Below, piece by piece: positions 18,301-26,521 of a stretch of DNA of 64,000 nucleotides. Each line of letters begins with the position of its first letter. The first letter of the stretch is position 1. The stretch covers positions 1-64,000 of the forward strand of contig CAUFXM010000004.1 of NCBI GenBank assembly GCA_959597175.1. The letters run 5' to 3'. The translations under genes and the position numbers were made by a program. The stretch is from an uncultured Methanomassiliicoccales archaeon (lineage in GTDB: Archaea; Thermoplasmatota; Thermoplasmata; Methanomassiliicoccales; Methanomethylophilaceae). A model generated the notes under the pieces. That model was not told the DNA's origin. It searched no databases and was given only the letters and a program-made list of their open reading frames with translations.

Positions 18301-19248
18301 CACCCTGTCCAGGGCGTCCAGTACCTCGAATCCGCAGAAGTAGTCGAACCAGCGCAGGGCGATGTCGTCTATCACAGCCGTCAGGGCCTGGGCGTAGACC
18401 GCTGCCAGGTCCAGTTCGATCACGCCGTCGTCGGAAACCAGGAGGTCGGAAAGGTCCACCTCGCCCTCGGTGGCGAACCTGTTGCCCTCGTCCCGGAAGC
18501 AGATCATTGCGATGGCGTCCAGGGCGTTGGAGTACGCCTGCCTGACGTCGTCCGCGGTGATTATCGCCGATGTCCCCCTGTCGCCGTAGGCGGACGCGGA
18601 GCCGTAGCCGTTCATGACCCTGTACTGGGCCAGTCCGGTAAGCTGGTAGGAGACCATCTCGGAGACCGATACCCCTCCGTCCCCGGCCATGCTCTCGAAG
18701 AGGGAGCCCCTCTCCGCCACCAGCGGGAGGGCGTAGCTCCCGTCCGTCGAGACCGTTATCGTCGCCGCACCCCTCCCGCTGCCGGTCTCCAGCGTGACCT
18801 CTATGGTCCCGACCCCCCGAAGGTAGGTGGGCGTGTAGCCCCCGTCGTTGATCGGGGACGAGAGCTGCATGGCCTCGGCGGTGAGGTCCACGTCGTGTGA
18901 CACCAGATGCGCCACCGCGCCTCCGCTGGCTATCGGGAACTGCCCCTCTATCCAGGCCGCCGACCTCGCTTCGAAGGCCTCCGCCCTCTCCTCCAACGTG
19001 TCGGATTCGCTCGCTCCGTTCGATGCGGTGGACAACCCCCTGATTATGTTCCCAAGGCCCCTGTTGACGTGGACGGTGATGTCGGCGAGGGCGTCATCGG
19101 CCGAGTCTATGTCGTCCCCGATGCCGTCTGCCGCATCGTCGGCCGTCCCGTGGCGGTACGCGGCCGCCGCCAGCGCCCCCGAAGCCAGCAGGATGGCGAC
19201 CGCGATGACGGCGAAGGGCATGCTCCCCCTGGTGTCTGTCTGCCTCAT
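15325..19248 (-). CDS. Giant exported protein with pilin-like N-terminus and lamin-tail domain
   Basis: The 1,307-residue protein has one N-terminal hydrophobic helix after a short basic segment (MRQTDTRGSMPFAVIAVAIL), resembling archaeal class III signal or TadE-like proteins. The rest is extracellular-type sequence with amphipathic helices (KIIEPLIEPLRKVMEIIRG) and beta-rich stretches. A lamin-tail domain is inserted near residues 960-1070 (LIVNEFETNPPGTDSGNEWVE). The architecture recalls very large haloarchaeal proteins annotated DUF7286, a match made from memory. A TATA box (TTTTAT, 19274-19279 on the minus strand) is ~26 bases before the ATG at 19248. The frame is open upstream, but that part is not protein-like. 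The role is unknown, perhaps a surface or pilus-associated structure. Confidence 0.75.
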   Translation of the reverse strand: MRQTDTRGSMPFAVIAVAILLASGALAAAAYRHGTADDAADGIGDDIDSADDALADITVHVNRGLGNIIRGLSTASNGASESDTLEERAEAFEARSAAWIEGQFPIASGGAVAHLVSHDVDLTAEAMQLSSPINDGGYTPTYLRGVGTIEVTLETGSGRGAATITVSTDGSYALPLVAERGSLFESMAGDGGVSVSEMVSYQLTGLAQYRVMNGYGSASAYGDRGTSAIITADDVRQAYSNALDAIAMICFRDEGNRFATEGEVDLSDLLVSDDGVIELDLAAVYAQALTAVIDDIALRWFDYFCGFEVLDALDRVLNPLRNAISSLVAFLLGEESVYSAVPYVEDSMGLWGIPQSEYRYPGSGTTTVSAAGITVTVENPTFDIHSATWLRDFGKRYEQDTNFVMDLIHDVLRGAALAVSERGDLGTVSVEIDPYDPEPFAQTLSDLFDTALEDCELAIESSISFSLGSAKVYDPYLGAIADEILAHSEEMVLSSDLERRIREAYAAAIPEDSDVTPDALTRDVVDRAVHSYRAGVLSDLEVFDRMRQIEDGGSIVKTVLTQICAFGLGIIGVLAPVKEAATMMFDEVSASIGMNPRGGVTELPGSSGFEMDEGEGGITYERIAAEISSAPAVTIAIAEERCTHTVGFRESMGASYSTTFRIGLDDILDLRLTGTGTFSGAMGTTSSVMSDSVSLDTDIEVTVLSGWPLAGVQYEQSVTFIDDLKAALLKIIEPLIEPLRKVMEIIRGVVTSISDALIEALTFVSEQLVRIYELITDPLTQLKRWLEDVLESVLTETVFGVLINLGEQTLTIEFLGCTLEISTDAITWASNTKTLFSASMTIPVAGLIVSAEVTARVRGDMKAENLIVTGGGGVEGDGWSVDVSLDPLMKSRKYLITVDGEVGDTDISLIAPKLENYHEMGIALSDVPGLGDVVSNIPVGGANIGLDAGFSLKYADPQDFGLIVNEFETNPPGTDSGNEWVELYNNSVSTIDLDGYTISAASDRRTKVMELSGSISPGEFLVIEPDFTLVNSSGKYTKNGEAVILKDPDGNEIDRTPTEKDGDNDSKTWQRSFDGSTEWVFAEATQGRTNDAFPGAKWVSAAELKDTVWSAVERSFDRIGSITDLESLQEFLQHLVRYTLEGLIGVVSGKIVEASVFVSVDVKDPTSSVSTGVRVALRTDGDLVEDVLRYIVGKVMELVLKADNPYSIDPVGMFTDNIDLEVTVHAGVGFPEILSNGADLPEMDLGVTFRTNVSALSRILGSDMGRPEVEFGIRIIDCPEVAIPTRLSPKEGMEHDLWLMLLTVRFA

Positions 19249-19577
19249 GGCACGCGGTTCCCTCTGCACGGGGATAAAAGCCGGACCGTGCAGGCACGCT
19301 GCGTCCGGAGGGTCCGGGTCCGGGCCGCGGGGGTCGTCATCGCCTGCCGGGACGGTCATCCGACCCCGGTTCAGCCGAATGTGCCAGCGCACACAGCGGC
19401 GATCCGGATTGGATGACTGGTCCATCGTTTGCGGCGGTTGCCCGCGACGGGCGCGGGGGACCATCCGTCCGCAAGAGCCAGACATGTGTTCCCGGGGGTG
19501 ATTTTTCCTTCGTCTGGACACGCTCGGTTCCCGCATCTCCTTTTTTATAGGTAGATAACTTTGCAACGGACAGTACT
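19249..19577. other. Divergent promoter region
   Basis: This gap holds two TATA elements facing outward: one at 19273-19280 for the giant exported protein and TTTTTTATAG at 19541-19550 for the radical SAM gene. The ~250 bases between them are GC-rich and contain no gene that I can support. Confidence 0.6.
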
Positions 19578-21206
19578 ATGACCGCAACTGCGACGAATTA
19601 TGCTATCAAAAAGGGCCTTCCCAAGAAGACCCAATCGATCTGCCCCGAGTGCGGCAAGATCATTGAGGCAAACATCTTCGCCAAGGATGGCAAGGTCTAC
19701 ATGGAGAAGACCTGCCCCGAGCACGGATACTTCTCCGATATATACTGGTCCGATGTCGACCTCTATCTCAAGGCAGAGAAGTACGCGTACGACGGGGTCG
19801 GGCTGCACAACGCCATGGACCGCACCATCGGCGAGGACCCCGACGACACCGTCCACATCATGATCGACGGCCAGAGGGTCGACATGCTGTCTTGCACCGC
19901 CCTGGCCAACCTGGACCTGACCAACAGGTGCAACATGAACTGCCCCATCTGCTTCGCCAACGCGAACGATGCCGGGTACGTCTACGAGCCCACCTTCGAG
20001 CAGGTCCACGACATGATGGTGGCCCTCAGGTCCGAGAAGCCCATCAAGTGCACTGCCATCCAGTTCGCCGGAGGGGAGCCCACAGTCTACCCCAGGTTCG
20101 TCGACGTGATCAAGGATGCCCACGACCTCGGGTTCGCGCAGACCATGGTCGCCACCAACGGGATCAAGTTCGCCAAGGACTACCAGTTCCTCAAGGACTC
20201 AAAGCTGGCCGGGCTGAACACCATCTACCTCCAGTTCGACGGTCTCACCGACGACGTCTACATGAGGAGCAGGGGCAGGAAGATGATGCACATCAAGCTG
20301 GGCGTCATCGAGAACTGCAGGAAGCTCAGGGAGGAGGGCATAAAGCCGCCGTCCATCGTCCTGGTGCCCGTCGTGGGTATGGGGATGAACGACGACATCG
20401 TGGGAGACATCATCAAGTTCGCATTCGAGAACTCCGACGTCATCAGAGGGGTCAACTTCCAGCCCCTGTCCTTCTCCGGAAGGATTACCAACGAGGAGCT
20501 GGAGACAGGCAGGTTCACCCTGCCCGACCTGGTGGACAGGGTGGAGAAGCAGACCGGCTACGCCACCAAGGACGACTGGTACCCCGTGCCCGTCGTGGCT
20601 CCGATCTCCAAGTTCGCGTCCATCATCCTGGGCGAGAACAAGGTCACCTTCACCACGCACCCCCACTGCGGTATCGCCACCTACCTGTTCCAGGACGACA
20701 AGGGCAACGTCACCCCGTTCCCCAGGTTCGTGGACATCACCAGGTTCTCCGCCGGGCTCAACGAGATCGCGGACAAGGCCGAGAACTCCAGGTTCAAGAA
20801 GATGTACGTCGCCAAGCTGATCAAGCTGCTGAACAGCTGCGTCGACGAGAGCAAGATGCCCGAGGGCCTCACCAAGGCGAAGTTCGTCTCGCTGATCAAG
20901 GACGTCATGTCCGACAAGTCCAAGGACACGCTGGCACAGTTCTCCTGGAAGATGATGCTCATCGCAGGGATGCACTTCCAGGACAACTACAACTACGATG
21001 TGGAGAGGGTGAGGCGCTGCGGCATCCACTACGTCACGCCCGACCTCCGCGTCATCCCGTTCTGCGCCTACAACACCGGCCCCGAGTACAGGAAGGAGGT
21101 CGAGGCGAAGTTCTCCGTCCCGCTGGACGAGTGGAGGAAGACCCACGCCGCGGAGGCGAAGGAGCTGGCAGACGCCCTCATCGTCCCCAAGGACGAGCAG
21201 ATGTGA
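19578..21206 (+). CDS. Tetraether lipid synthase (Tes)-like radical SAM protein
   Basis: The 542-residue radical SAM enzyme closely resembles the MJ0619/Tes family, which joins two archaeol chains into macrocyclic or tetraether lipids. Near the N-terminus is a rubredoxin-like metal site (CPECGKIIEANIF, CPEHGYF). The radical SAM motif is CNMNCPICFANANDAGYVYEP at about residues 119-126. AIQFAGGEPTVYP and LNTIYLQFDGLTDD follow. Family members I recall have a further CPxDCGxCxxH cluster motif just before the SAM domain; here that stretch reads GEDPDDTVHIMIDGQRVDM, without it. A TATA box is ~30 bases upstream of the ATG. A ferredoxin and a geranylgeranyl reductase follow, which supports a membrane-lipid role. 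Confidence 0.8.
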   Translation: MTATATNYAIKKGLPKKTQSICPECGKIIEANIFAKDGKVYMEKTCPEHGYFSDIYWSDVDLYLKAEKYAYDGVGLHNAMDRTIGEDPDDTVHIMIDGQRVDMLSCTALANLDLTNRCNMNCPICFANANDAGYVYEPTFEQVHDMMVALRSEKPIKCTAIQFAGGEPTVYPRFVDVIKDAHDLGFAQTMVATNGIKFAKDYQFLKDSKLAGLNTIYLQFDGLTDDVYMRSRGRKMMHIKLGVIENCRKLREEGIKPPSIVLVPVVGMGMNDDIVGDIIKFAFENSDVIRGVNFQPLSFSGRITNEELETGRFTLPDLVDRVEKQTGYATKDDWYPVPVVAPISKFASIILGENKVTFTTHPHCGIATYLFQDDKGNVTPFPRFVDITRFSAGLNEIADKAENSRFKKMYVAKLIKLLNSCVDESKMPEGLTKAKFVSLIKDVMSDKSKDTLAQFSWKMMLIAGMHFQDNYNYDVERVRRCGIHYVTPDLRVIPFCAYNTGPEYRKEVEAKFSVPLDEWRKTHAAEAKELADALIVPKDEQM

Positions 21207-21230
21207 AACCGATTGACGAGAGTGATGTGA

Positions 21231-21395
21231 ATGAAGGTCGATGTGAACAAATGCCTCCACTGCGGGGGATGCGTGGGCTCCTGCCCCAAGAACGCGATAT
21301 TCCTGAACGACTTCGTCCTGGAGTTCAACGACGACTGCATCAAGTGCGGCAGGTGCGTCAAGCTGTGCCCCGTCGCCGCGCTGGCCCTGGAGTGA
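21231..21395 (+). CDS. 2[4Fe-4S] ferredoxin
   Basis: This 54-residue ferredoxin has two complete CxxCxxCxxxCP-type motifs, CLHCGGCVGSCP and CIKCGRCVKLCP, so it should carry two [4Fe-4S] clusters. It sits between the Tes-like gene and the geranylgeranyl reductase, with gaps of 24 and 4 bases. It is the obvious electron donor for one or both: radical SAM enzymes need reduced ferredoxin, and archaeal geranylgeranyl reductases can use a ferredoxin encoded beside them. The ATG at 21231 overlaps a GTGATGTGA string and the stop is TGA. Confidence 0.9.
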   Translation: MKVDVNKCLHCGGCVGSCPKNAIFLNDFVLEFNDDCIKCGRCVKLCPVAALALE

Positions 21396-21399
21396 TGAC

Positions 21400-22590
21400 A
21401 TGAGGACATACGAATGCGACATCGTGGTCGTCGGGGCGGGCCCCGGCGGCAGCATGGCGGCCAAGTTCTGCGCCCAGGGCGGTCTGGACACCATCCTGAT
21501 CGAGAAGAAGGCCGAGATAGGCGCCCCCCTGAGGTGCGCCGAGGGAGTCTCCAAGAAGTGGCTGGAGGAGGTCGGCATCACGCCCGACCCCACCTGGATC
21601 CGCGGGGACATGAAGGGAGCGATCATCAAGTCCCCCCAGGGGACCACCTTCCAGCTGGACGAGTCGAAGGCCGGGTCCGAGGTCGGGTACGTGCTGGAGA
21701 GGCACCTGTTCGACAAGGCCCTGGCCAGGGACGCGGCGGAGGCGGGCGCGAAGATCATGATGCGCACGTCAGCCACCGGCATCATCCGCGAGGACGGGAA
21801 GATCGTCGGGGTCAAGGCCAGGAGCATGGGCGAGGAGATCGAGATCCGCGCCAAGTGCGTGGTCGCCGCCGACGGCTACGAGAGCCAGGTCGGCAGGTGG
21901 GCCGGCATCGACACCACCCTGAAGCTCAACGACATCGACTCCTGCATCCAGTACAGGATGTGCAACATCGACGTGGCGCCGGACTACTGCGAGTTCGTCA
22001 TCGGGTCCGTCGCCCCCGGAGGGTACGTCTGGATCTTCCCCAAGGGCAACGGCGTGGCGAACGTCGGCATCGGCGTCATGGGAAGGCTCTGCAAGGGCAA
22101 CGGGGACGCCAAGTACTACCTGGACAAGTTCATCGCGAACGACCCCCGCTTCGCGAAGGGCCAGATCCTGGAGATCATGGGCGGGTTCGTCTCCACGTGC
22201 CCCGGACTGGACTGCGCCGTGGACGACAACATCGTCCTCGTGGGCGATGCGGCGAGGATCATCGACCCCATCACCGGCGGGGGCATCTGCCACGCCTGCA
22301 GGACGGGAATGTACGCAGGCAAGGTGCTGACCGAGTGCGCCAAGACCGGCGACTTCTCCAAGAAGGCCCTGATGCCCTACGAGAAGATGTGGCGCGACAG
22401 GATGGAGGACAAGCTGTTCAGGAACTGGATGGCCAAGGAGAAGCTGGCCAGCCTGGACGACGAGACCATCGACGAGCTCATCAAGATGATCAAGGACTCC
22501 GACATCGGCGAGGTCAACGTCTACAACCTGCTGAAGGTCGTCAAGGAGAAGTTCCCCAAGGTCGTCGAGGGCTTCGAGGACCTGATCTGA
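21400..22590 (+). CDS. Geranylgeranyl reductase family protein (archaeal lipid saturation)
   Basis: This 396-residue FAD enzyme saturates the isoprenoid chains of archaeal lipids. It starts with the dinucleotide-binding motif VVVGAGPGGSMAAKFCAQGG. It has the conserved APLRCAEGVSKKWLEE and a central PGGYVWIFPKGNGVANVGIG. The second FAD motif is LVGDAARIIDPITGGGICHAC. The length fits the family (about 390-410). It starts 4 bases after the ferredoxin, completing a three-gene lipid unit that ends in a GC-rich hairpin. The exact substrate (CDP-archaeol, archaetidyl lipids or geranylgeranyl-PP) is not readable. Confidence 0.93.
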   Translation: MRTYECDIVVVGAGPGGSMAAKFCAQGGLDTILIEKKAEIGAPLRCAEGVSKKWLEEVGITPDPTWIRGDMKGAIIKSPQGTTFQLDESKAGSEVGYVLERHLFDKALARDAAEAGAKIMMRTSATGIIREDGKIVGVKARSMGEEIEIRAKCVVAADGYESQVGRWAGIDTTLKLNDIDSCIQYRMCNIDVAPDYCEFVIGSVAPGGYVWIFPKGNGVANVGIGVMGRLCKGNGDAKYYLDKFIANDPRFAKGQILEIMGGFVSTCPGLDCAVDDNIVLVGDAARIIDPITGGGICHACRTGMYAGKVLTECAKTGDFSKKALMPYEKMWRDRMEDKLFRNWMAKEKLASLDDETIDELIKMIKDSDIGEVNVYNLLKVVKEKFPKVVEGFEDLI

Positions 22591-22600
22591 AACCTTTCCA

Positions 22601-22629
22601 GGGGGCCACGGCCCCCTCCACCCTCTTTT
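22601..22629 (+). terminator. Hairpin terminator of the lipid unit
   Basis: The stem GGGGGC-CACG-GCCCCC (22601-22616) is followed by a pyrimidine-rich run ending in TTTT. It lies 10 bases after the reductase stop. The 300 bases from here to 22934 hold only the next gene's promoter. Confidence 0.65.
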
Positions 22630-22934
22630 GTCATTCCCACACCCCCGCCCCATCCTGGAGGGATGATCGGGATTACTGCCCCGTTCTGCCGGTTCTGTTC
22701 AATGTTCGGACGAAGAGAATCCCTCGACATGGTGCTGTGATGCACTTCGGAAAGGGCGTCGGCCCGATCGCTGTCTGACGGTCTCGGAATACAAACGTCT
22801 CCCTTTCCTTTATTTCGGTGCAGATCCGATCCTTGATCCCGGGGTTTTAAGACCGTCGTACAATCGTAAGAGCGTACGATCCGATCGGACCGATGCACAG
22901 CGGGTTTATCTTCTTTCAACCCATGGGTGCACAC

Positions 22935-24584
22935 ATGAAGCAGATCGACACGTCCGGTATGGGGTTCATCGATGTCAGGAGGGACGGCAAGTTCTATGTC
23001 GACAAGTCGATGCTGATCGCCGATCTGCTAGGAACGAACGACCGGGGGGTCTATCTCTTCTCGCGTCCTCGTAGATTCGGAAAGACCGTAAACATATCCA
23101 TGCTGGACGCGTTCTTCAACATGGAGTACGAGGGCAACGACTGGTTCGATGGCCTCGAGATATCCGAGCATCATGAGTTCGACGGGTACAGGAACAGGTA
23201 TCCCGTGATCCACATAGACATGAAGGATGTGTTCCATGAGGGGGAGAACCCTAGCTATCACAAGTTCATCGCCAAGTTCGCAATCGCCATAAGGGATTCT
23301 CTAAGGAAGTTCAGATACCTGCTGGACTCGGGCGTCCTCTTCGACGACGAGAAGCGCATACTCAGGTCGCTCCTGGACATGACTGCCGACGAGACCATCC
23401 TGTCCGTCAGCGTGAAGGAAATCTGTCAGCAGCTGGAGACACATCATGGTAGGAAGGTCATAGTCCTGATAGACGAGTACGATCGCGCGGTGACGGATAC
23501 CTTCGGAACCGATCTGCAGAGATCAATCATCGGTTTCCTGGGAGGGTTCATGTCGTCCACCCTCAAGAGCAACCCCAGCCTCCAGATGGCATACATCACG
23601 GGTGTGATGCAGGTGGCCAAGGCAGGGATGTTCTCGGGGGTCAACAATCTGAGCATCAACAACCTGTTCTCCAAGAGATCGGACGAGAGATTCGGGTTCA
23701 CGGAGGATGAGGTCAGGGACATCCTGGAGTACTACGGTCATCCGGAGAGGATGCCGGAGGTCCGCGAATGGTATGACGGATATCGTTTCGGGGATGTGGA
23801 CGTCTACAACCCGTTCAGCGTGATGAACTACGTATCATCTGGTTTCATTCCCAACAAGTACTGGGCGAACTCGGGCAAGAACACCCCGGTGAGGTGGATG
23901 ATGGACAGGTCCGACAGGGGAACGTCCGACCTCCTGGCGGAGATTGTCAGCGGGATCCCGGCCGCCACGGACATACATCAGGACATGACCTATGAGGATA
24001 TGCGCAGGTCCAGAAGCACGGACCTGTACTCCCTGATGGTCATGACGGGGTACCTGAAGGCCGTATCCAGGGACGACGGCAGGTTCGACATATCGGTGCC
24101 CAACAAGGAGGTGATGGGCCTGGTCGAGGATGTTCTGAGGGACTTCGTCCCGGTTGACGACGGCTTCTTCAGGGAGTTCGCGATAGCCGTCAGGGACGGG
24201 GAGGCAAGGGAGGTGGAATCGCTTCTCAACGGCTTCCTCGACGGGGCCAGCTACTTCGACCTCAAGGACGAGTCCGATTACAAGCTGGCGATCTATCTGG
24301 GGCTCCATGCGGTCATCTGGCGCTACGATGTCGACTGCGAGAGGCAGAAGGGGAACGGCCGTTTGGACATCATACTCACGCCCAGGGACGACTCGCAGCC
24401 ATCTGTTATCTTGGAACTCAAGAAGGCCGACGACGAAGCTTCGCTGGTGGCGGAGGCGGAGAAAGGAATCAGGCAGATTCATGAGAGACGCTACTATCAT
24501 CGCATGAAGGGGGAGGTCCTCCTGTACGGCATGGCCTTCTGGGGCGTGGTGCCGAAGGTGGTGCTGGAGCGCATCCACCTATGA
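22935..24584 (+). CDS. AAA-ATPase-like protein with C-terminal PD-(D/E)XK nuclease-like domain
   Basis: This 549-residue protein combines the AAA-ATPase-like domain (PF09820 type) with a PDDEXK_9 domain (PF08011 type), a pair abundant in gut bacteria and gut archaea. It starts MGFIDVRRDGKFYVDKS and continues to the Walker A-like SRPRRFGKT and the Walker B-like VIVLIDEYDRAV near residues 180-190. The C-terminal GRLDIILTPRDD-x5-ILELKKADD gives the D...ExK nuclease pattern. The start at 22935 is supported by TTTATC about 26 bases upstream (leaderless). The biological role is not established; mobility or defence has been suggested for the family. It stands alone. Confidence 0.85.
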   Translation: MKQIDTSGMGFIDVRRDGKFYVDKSMLIADLLGTNDRGVYLFSRPRRFGKTVNISMLDAFFNMEYEGNDWFDGLEISEHHEFDGYRNRYPVIHIDMKDVFHEGENPSYHKFIAKFAIAIRDSLRKFRYLLDSGVLFDDEKRILRSLLDMTADETILSVSVKEICQQLETHHGRKVIVLIDEYDRAVTDTFGTDLQRSIIGFLGGFMSSTLKSNPSLQMAYITGVMQVAKAGMFSGVNNLSINNLFSKRSDERFGFTEDEVRDILEYYGHPERMPEVREWYDGYRFGDVDVYNPFSVMNYVSSGFIPNKYWANSGKNTPVRWMMDRSDRGTSDLLAEIVSGIPAATDIHQDMTYEDMRRSRSTDLYSLMVMTGYLKAVSRDDGRFDISVPNKEVMGLVEDVLRDFVPVDDGFFREFAIAVRDGEAREVESLLNGFLDGASYFDLKDESDYKLAIYLGLHAVIWRYDVDCERQKGNGRLDIILTPRDDSQPSVILELKKADDEASLVAEAEKGIRQIHERRYYHRMKGEVLLYGMAFWGVVPKVVLERIHL

Positions 24585-24608
24585 ATGGAATGGGATCTCA
24601 GTGTCGGG

Positions 24609-25577
24609 TCAGATCCCGGGGCCCTTGATCCTGTGCATCCTCAGGGACTCAACGTCCCCGGCGGCCATCGCCACCAGCTCGGCCAGGTGCATGACCGGCT
24701 TCCCGGACTCCTCCTGGTCGTACTTGTTGAGGCACATGGGGCATCCGACGACGATCCAGTCCGCTCCGGCGCTCTCCGCCTCGCGGTCGGCCATCAGCTC
24801 GGGCGAGAGGGGGCTCCTCTTGCCGCAGCATCCCATGCTCTTGTTCACGATGACGCATCCGATGGCCTCGAGGACCGCCTTCATCTCCTTACGGAAGGGC
24901 ATCATCGAGCATCCCGGCTCCATCGAGACCCTCAGTGGCTCCTCCAGCCTCGGCAGGCTGTCGATCCTGGCATGCAGGAACTGCACCAGGTTCTCGCTGT
25001 CCACCAGCGCGCTGGAGAGCTCCTCCGCGCATGCCGGGCAGAGGGTGACGATCCTCCTGGACTGGGCGGACTCGCCCATCGCGACCCTGGCCGACCTGCG
25101 CTCCGGCTCGCTCATCTCCCTGAACTGGACGGGGTGCAGGCAGCAGGCCTCGTCCGGGAGCGCCTGGGCACCCACGCCCATGGACCTCATCATGACCGCC
25201 GCCGCGTGCATCGCGTAGGGGGTAAGCGCCCTGACGGTGCATCCCGCCATGACGTACACGTCATCGCCGCCCCATTCGGGCGTCGGGACGAACTCCTGGG
25301 GCCGCATGGTGCAACCGGTGTCCCTGTACATCTGGGACACGTGGATGTCCCTCTCCATCGCCAGGAGGTCCTTTATCACAACGCCCGGGTCGGTCCTCCT
25401 GCAGACATGGGAGCAGCTCCCGCACATGATGCAGGTGGAGAGGTCCGCCTCCCCGCCCATCATTACCTCCATGGGGTCGATCCCGCCCTTTGAAAGTGCC
25501 GGGCACACGTTGCTGCACTTGGCGCATCCGATGCACCTGACGCGCAGTCTCTCTATCTCGTCGTTTAGATCCATCAT
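24609..25577 (-). CDS. HdrD-like Fe-S protein (HdrC-HdrB fusion type, two CCG domains)
   Basis: The 322-residue protein has two ferredoxin motifs (CIGCAKCSNVCP and CIMCGSCSHVCR) and then two cysteine-rich CCG domains. The first is GCTVRAL ... ACCLHP ... CPAC, the second GCSMMP ... GCCGKR ... CPMC. This is the architecture of heterodisulfide reductase HdrD and related GlpC/TfrB proteins, in which the CCG domains hold noncubane clusters. At 322 residues it is shorter than catalytic HdrD as I recall it. It overlaps the stop of the mevalonate kinase gene, so it belongs to that operon rather than to a methanogenesis cluster. A thiol-disulfide or quinone-like redox role is inference. Confidence 0.8.
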   Translation of the reverse strand: MMDLNDEIERLRVRCIGCAKCSNVCPALSKGGIDPMEVMMGGEADLSTCIMCGSCSHVCRRTDPGVVIKDLLAMERDIHVSQMYRDTGCTMRPQEFVPTPEWGGDDVYVMAGCTVRALTPYAMHAAAVMMRSMGVGAQALPDEACCLHPVQFREMSEPERRSARVAMGESAQSRRIVTLCPACAEELSSALVDSENLVQFLHARIDSLPRLEEPLRVSMEPGCSMMPFRKEMKAVLEAIGCVIVNKSMGCCGKRSPLSPELMADREAESAGADWIVVGCPMCLNKYDQEESGKPVMHLAELVAMAAGDVESLRMHRIKGPGI

Positions 25578-26521
25578 CTCACCTCCGGATGAATCATGGC
25601 GCCGGGGACCCCGGTCTTCACCACGTACGGTATCCCTCCCCTGGCGGAAATGGCCTCGCAGACCTTCTCCGGCTGGTCGGTGAGGGCGACCATGCACCCG
25701 CCACCGCCGGCTCCGGTGAGCTTCGCCCCGTAGGAGTAGGGGAGCGAGGCGTTCACGAGCTTGTTCAGCTCCCTGCAGGACACGCCCAGGATTGACAGCA
25801 GCTTGTGGTCCTTGGTCATCAGGCGTCCCAGCTGCTCCACGTCGTTGCGGGCCAGCGCGGCGCTGCCCTCGATGGTCACCTGCTCTATGTCGTTGACGAC
25901 GTCCACCGCGAACCTGCTGCGCTCCATGTACCTGCGCACCTTGCTCACCAGCGGGCCGGTTGGGGCGCGGATGCCGGTGTTCCCTATCACGAAGGTCATG
26001 TCCGGCACGTCCACGTCGGACACGGACCAGGTCCTCTCCCCGCGGGTGACCGTCCACAGGTGGCGGCTCCTCGCCTCGGGGAGGTTCACGGCTATCCCGC
26101 CCCCGTGCACGCAGGCGGACGCATCCATGGGGCTGCCGATGCCCTGGGCGTATAGCTCCGCGCCGTACGCCTCCTCCACCAGCTCGGCCTCGGTCATCCT
26201 CTCGCCCCTCCTCTCGGCAAGGGCCATGGCCAGGGCTGCGGACAGCGCGGCGGAGGACCCCATCCCGGATCCCACGGGTATCTGGCTGTCGGTCTCGAAC
26301 TCCAGTGCCCTGTCGACACCTCTGGTCAGGTACCTGAGGTGGGGCTGCCTCCTGAAGTCCACCCTCTCGCCGTTTATGGTGTTGAACCTGGCGTCCCTCA
26401 CGGCGACGGTCATCCTGAGGTCCACCGCCAGTACGACGGCGGGCTTCCCGTAAACAACGGCGTGCTCCCCGAGGATCACGAACTTCCCCGGGGCGGACGC
26501 CCTGTACCATCCTCCGGTCAT
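25574..26521 (-). CDS. mvk: Mevalonate kinase
   Basis: This 315-residue GHMP kinase phosphorylates mevalonate at the start of the lower mevalonate pathway that supplies isoprenoid lipids. Motif 1 is RASAPGKFVILGEHAVVYGKPA, motif 2 is the ATP loop IPVGSGMGSSAALSAALA, and motif 3 is KLTGAGGGGCMVAL near the C-terminus. The catalytic aspartate is in SPMDASACVHGGG. Both ends overlap neighbouring genes by 4 bases, so it is the second of four co-transcribed genes in an operon read toward lower coordinates. Confidence 0.95.
   Translation of the reverse strand: MTGGWYRASAPGKFVILGEHAVVYGKPAVVLAVDLRMTVAVRDARFNTINGERVDFRRQPHLRYLTRGVDRALEFETDSQIPVGSGMGSSAALSAALAMALAERRGERMTEAELVEEAYGAELYAQGIGSPMDASACVHGGGIAVNLPEARSRHLWTVTRGERTWSVSDVDVPDMTFVIGNTGIRAPTGPLVSKVRRYMERSRFAVDVVNDIEQVTIEGSAALARNDVEQLGRLMTKDHKLLSILGVSCRELNKLVNASLPYSYGAKLTGAGGGGCMVALTDQPEKVCEAISARGGIPYVVKTGVPGAMIHPEVR

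Noticed and set aside
22893..22934. An upstream start for the AAA/PD-(D/E)XK gene.
   Set aside because: The TATA box lies inside that stretch, so transcription would begin at about 22934, next to the ATG at 22935.
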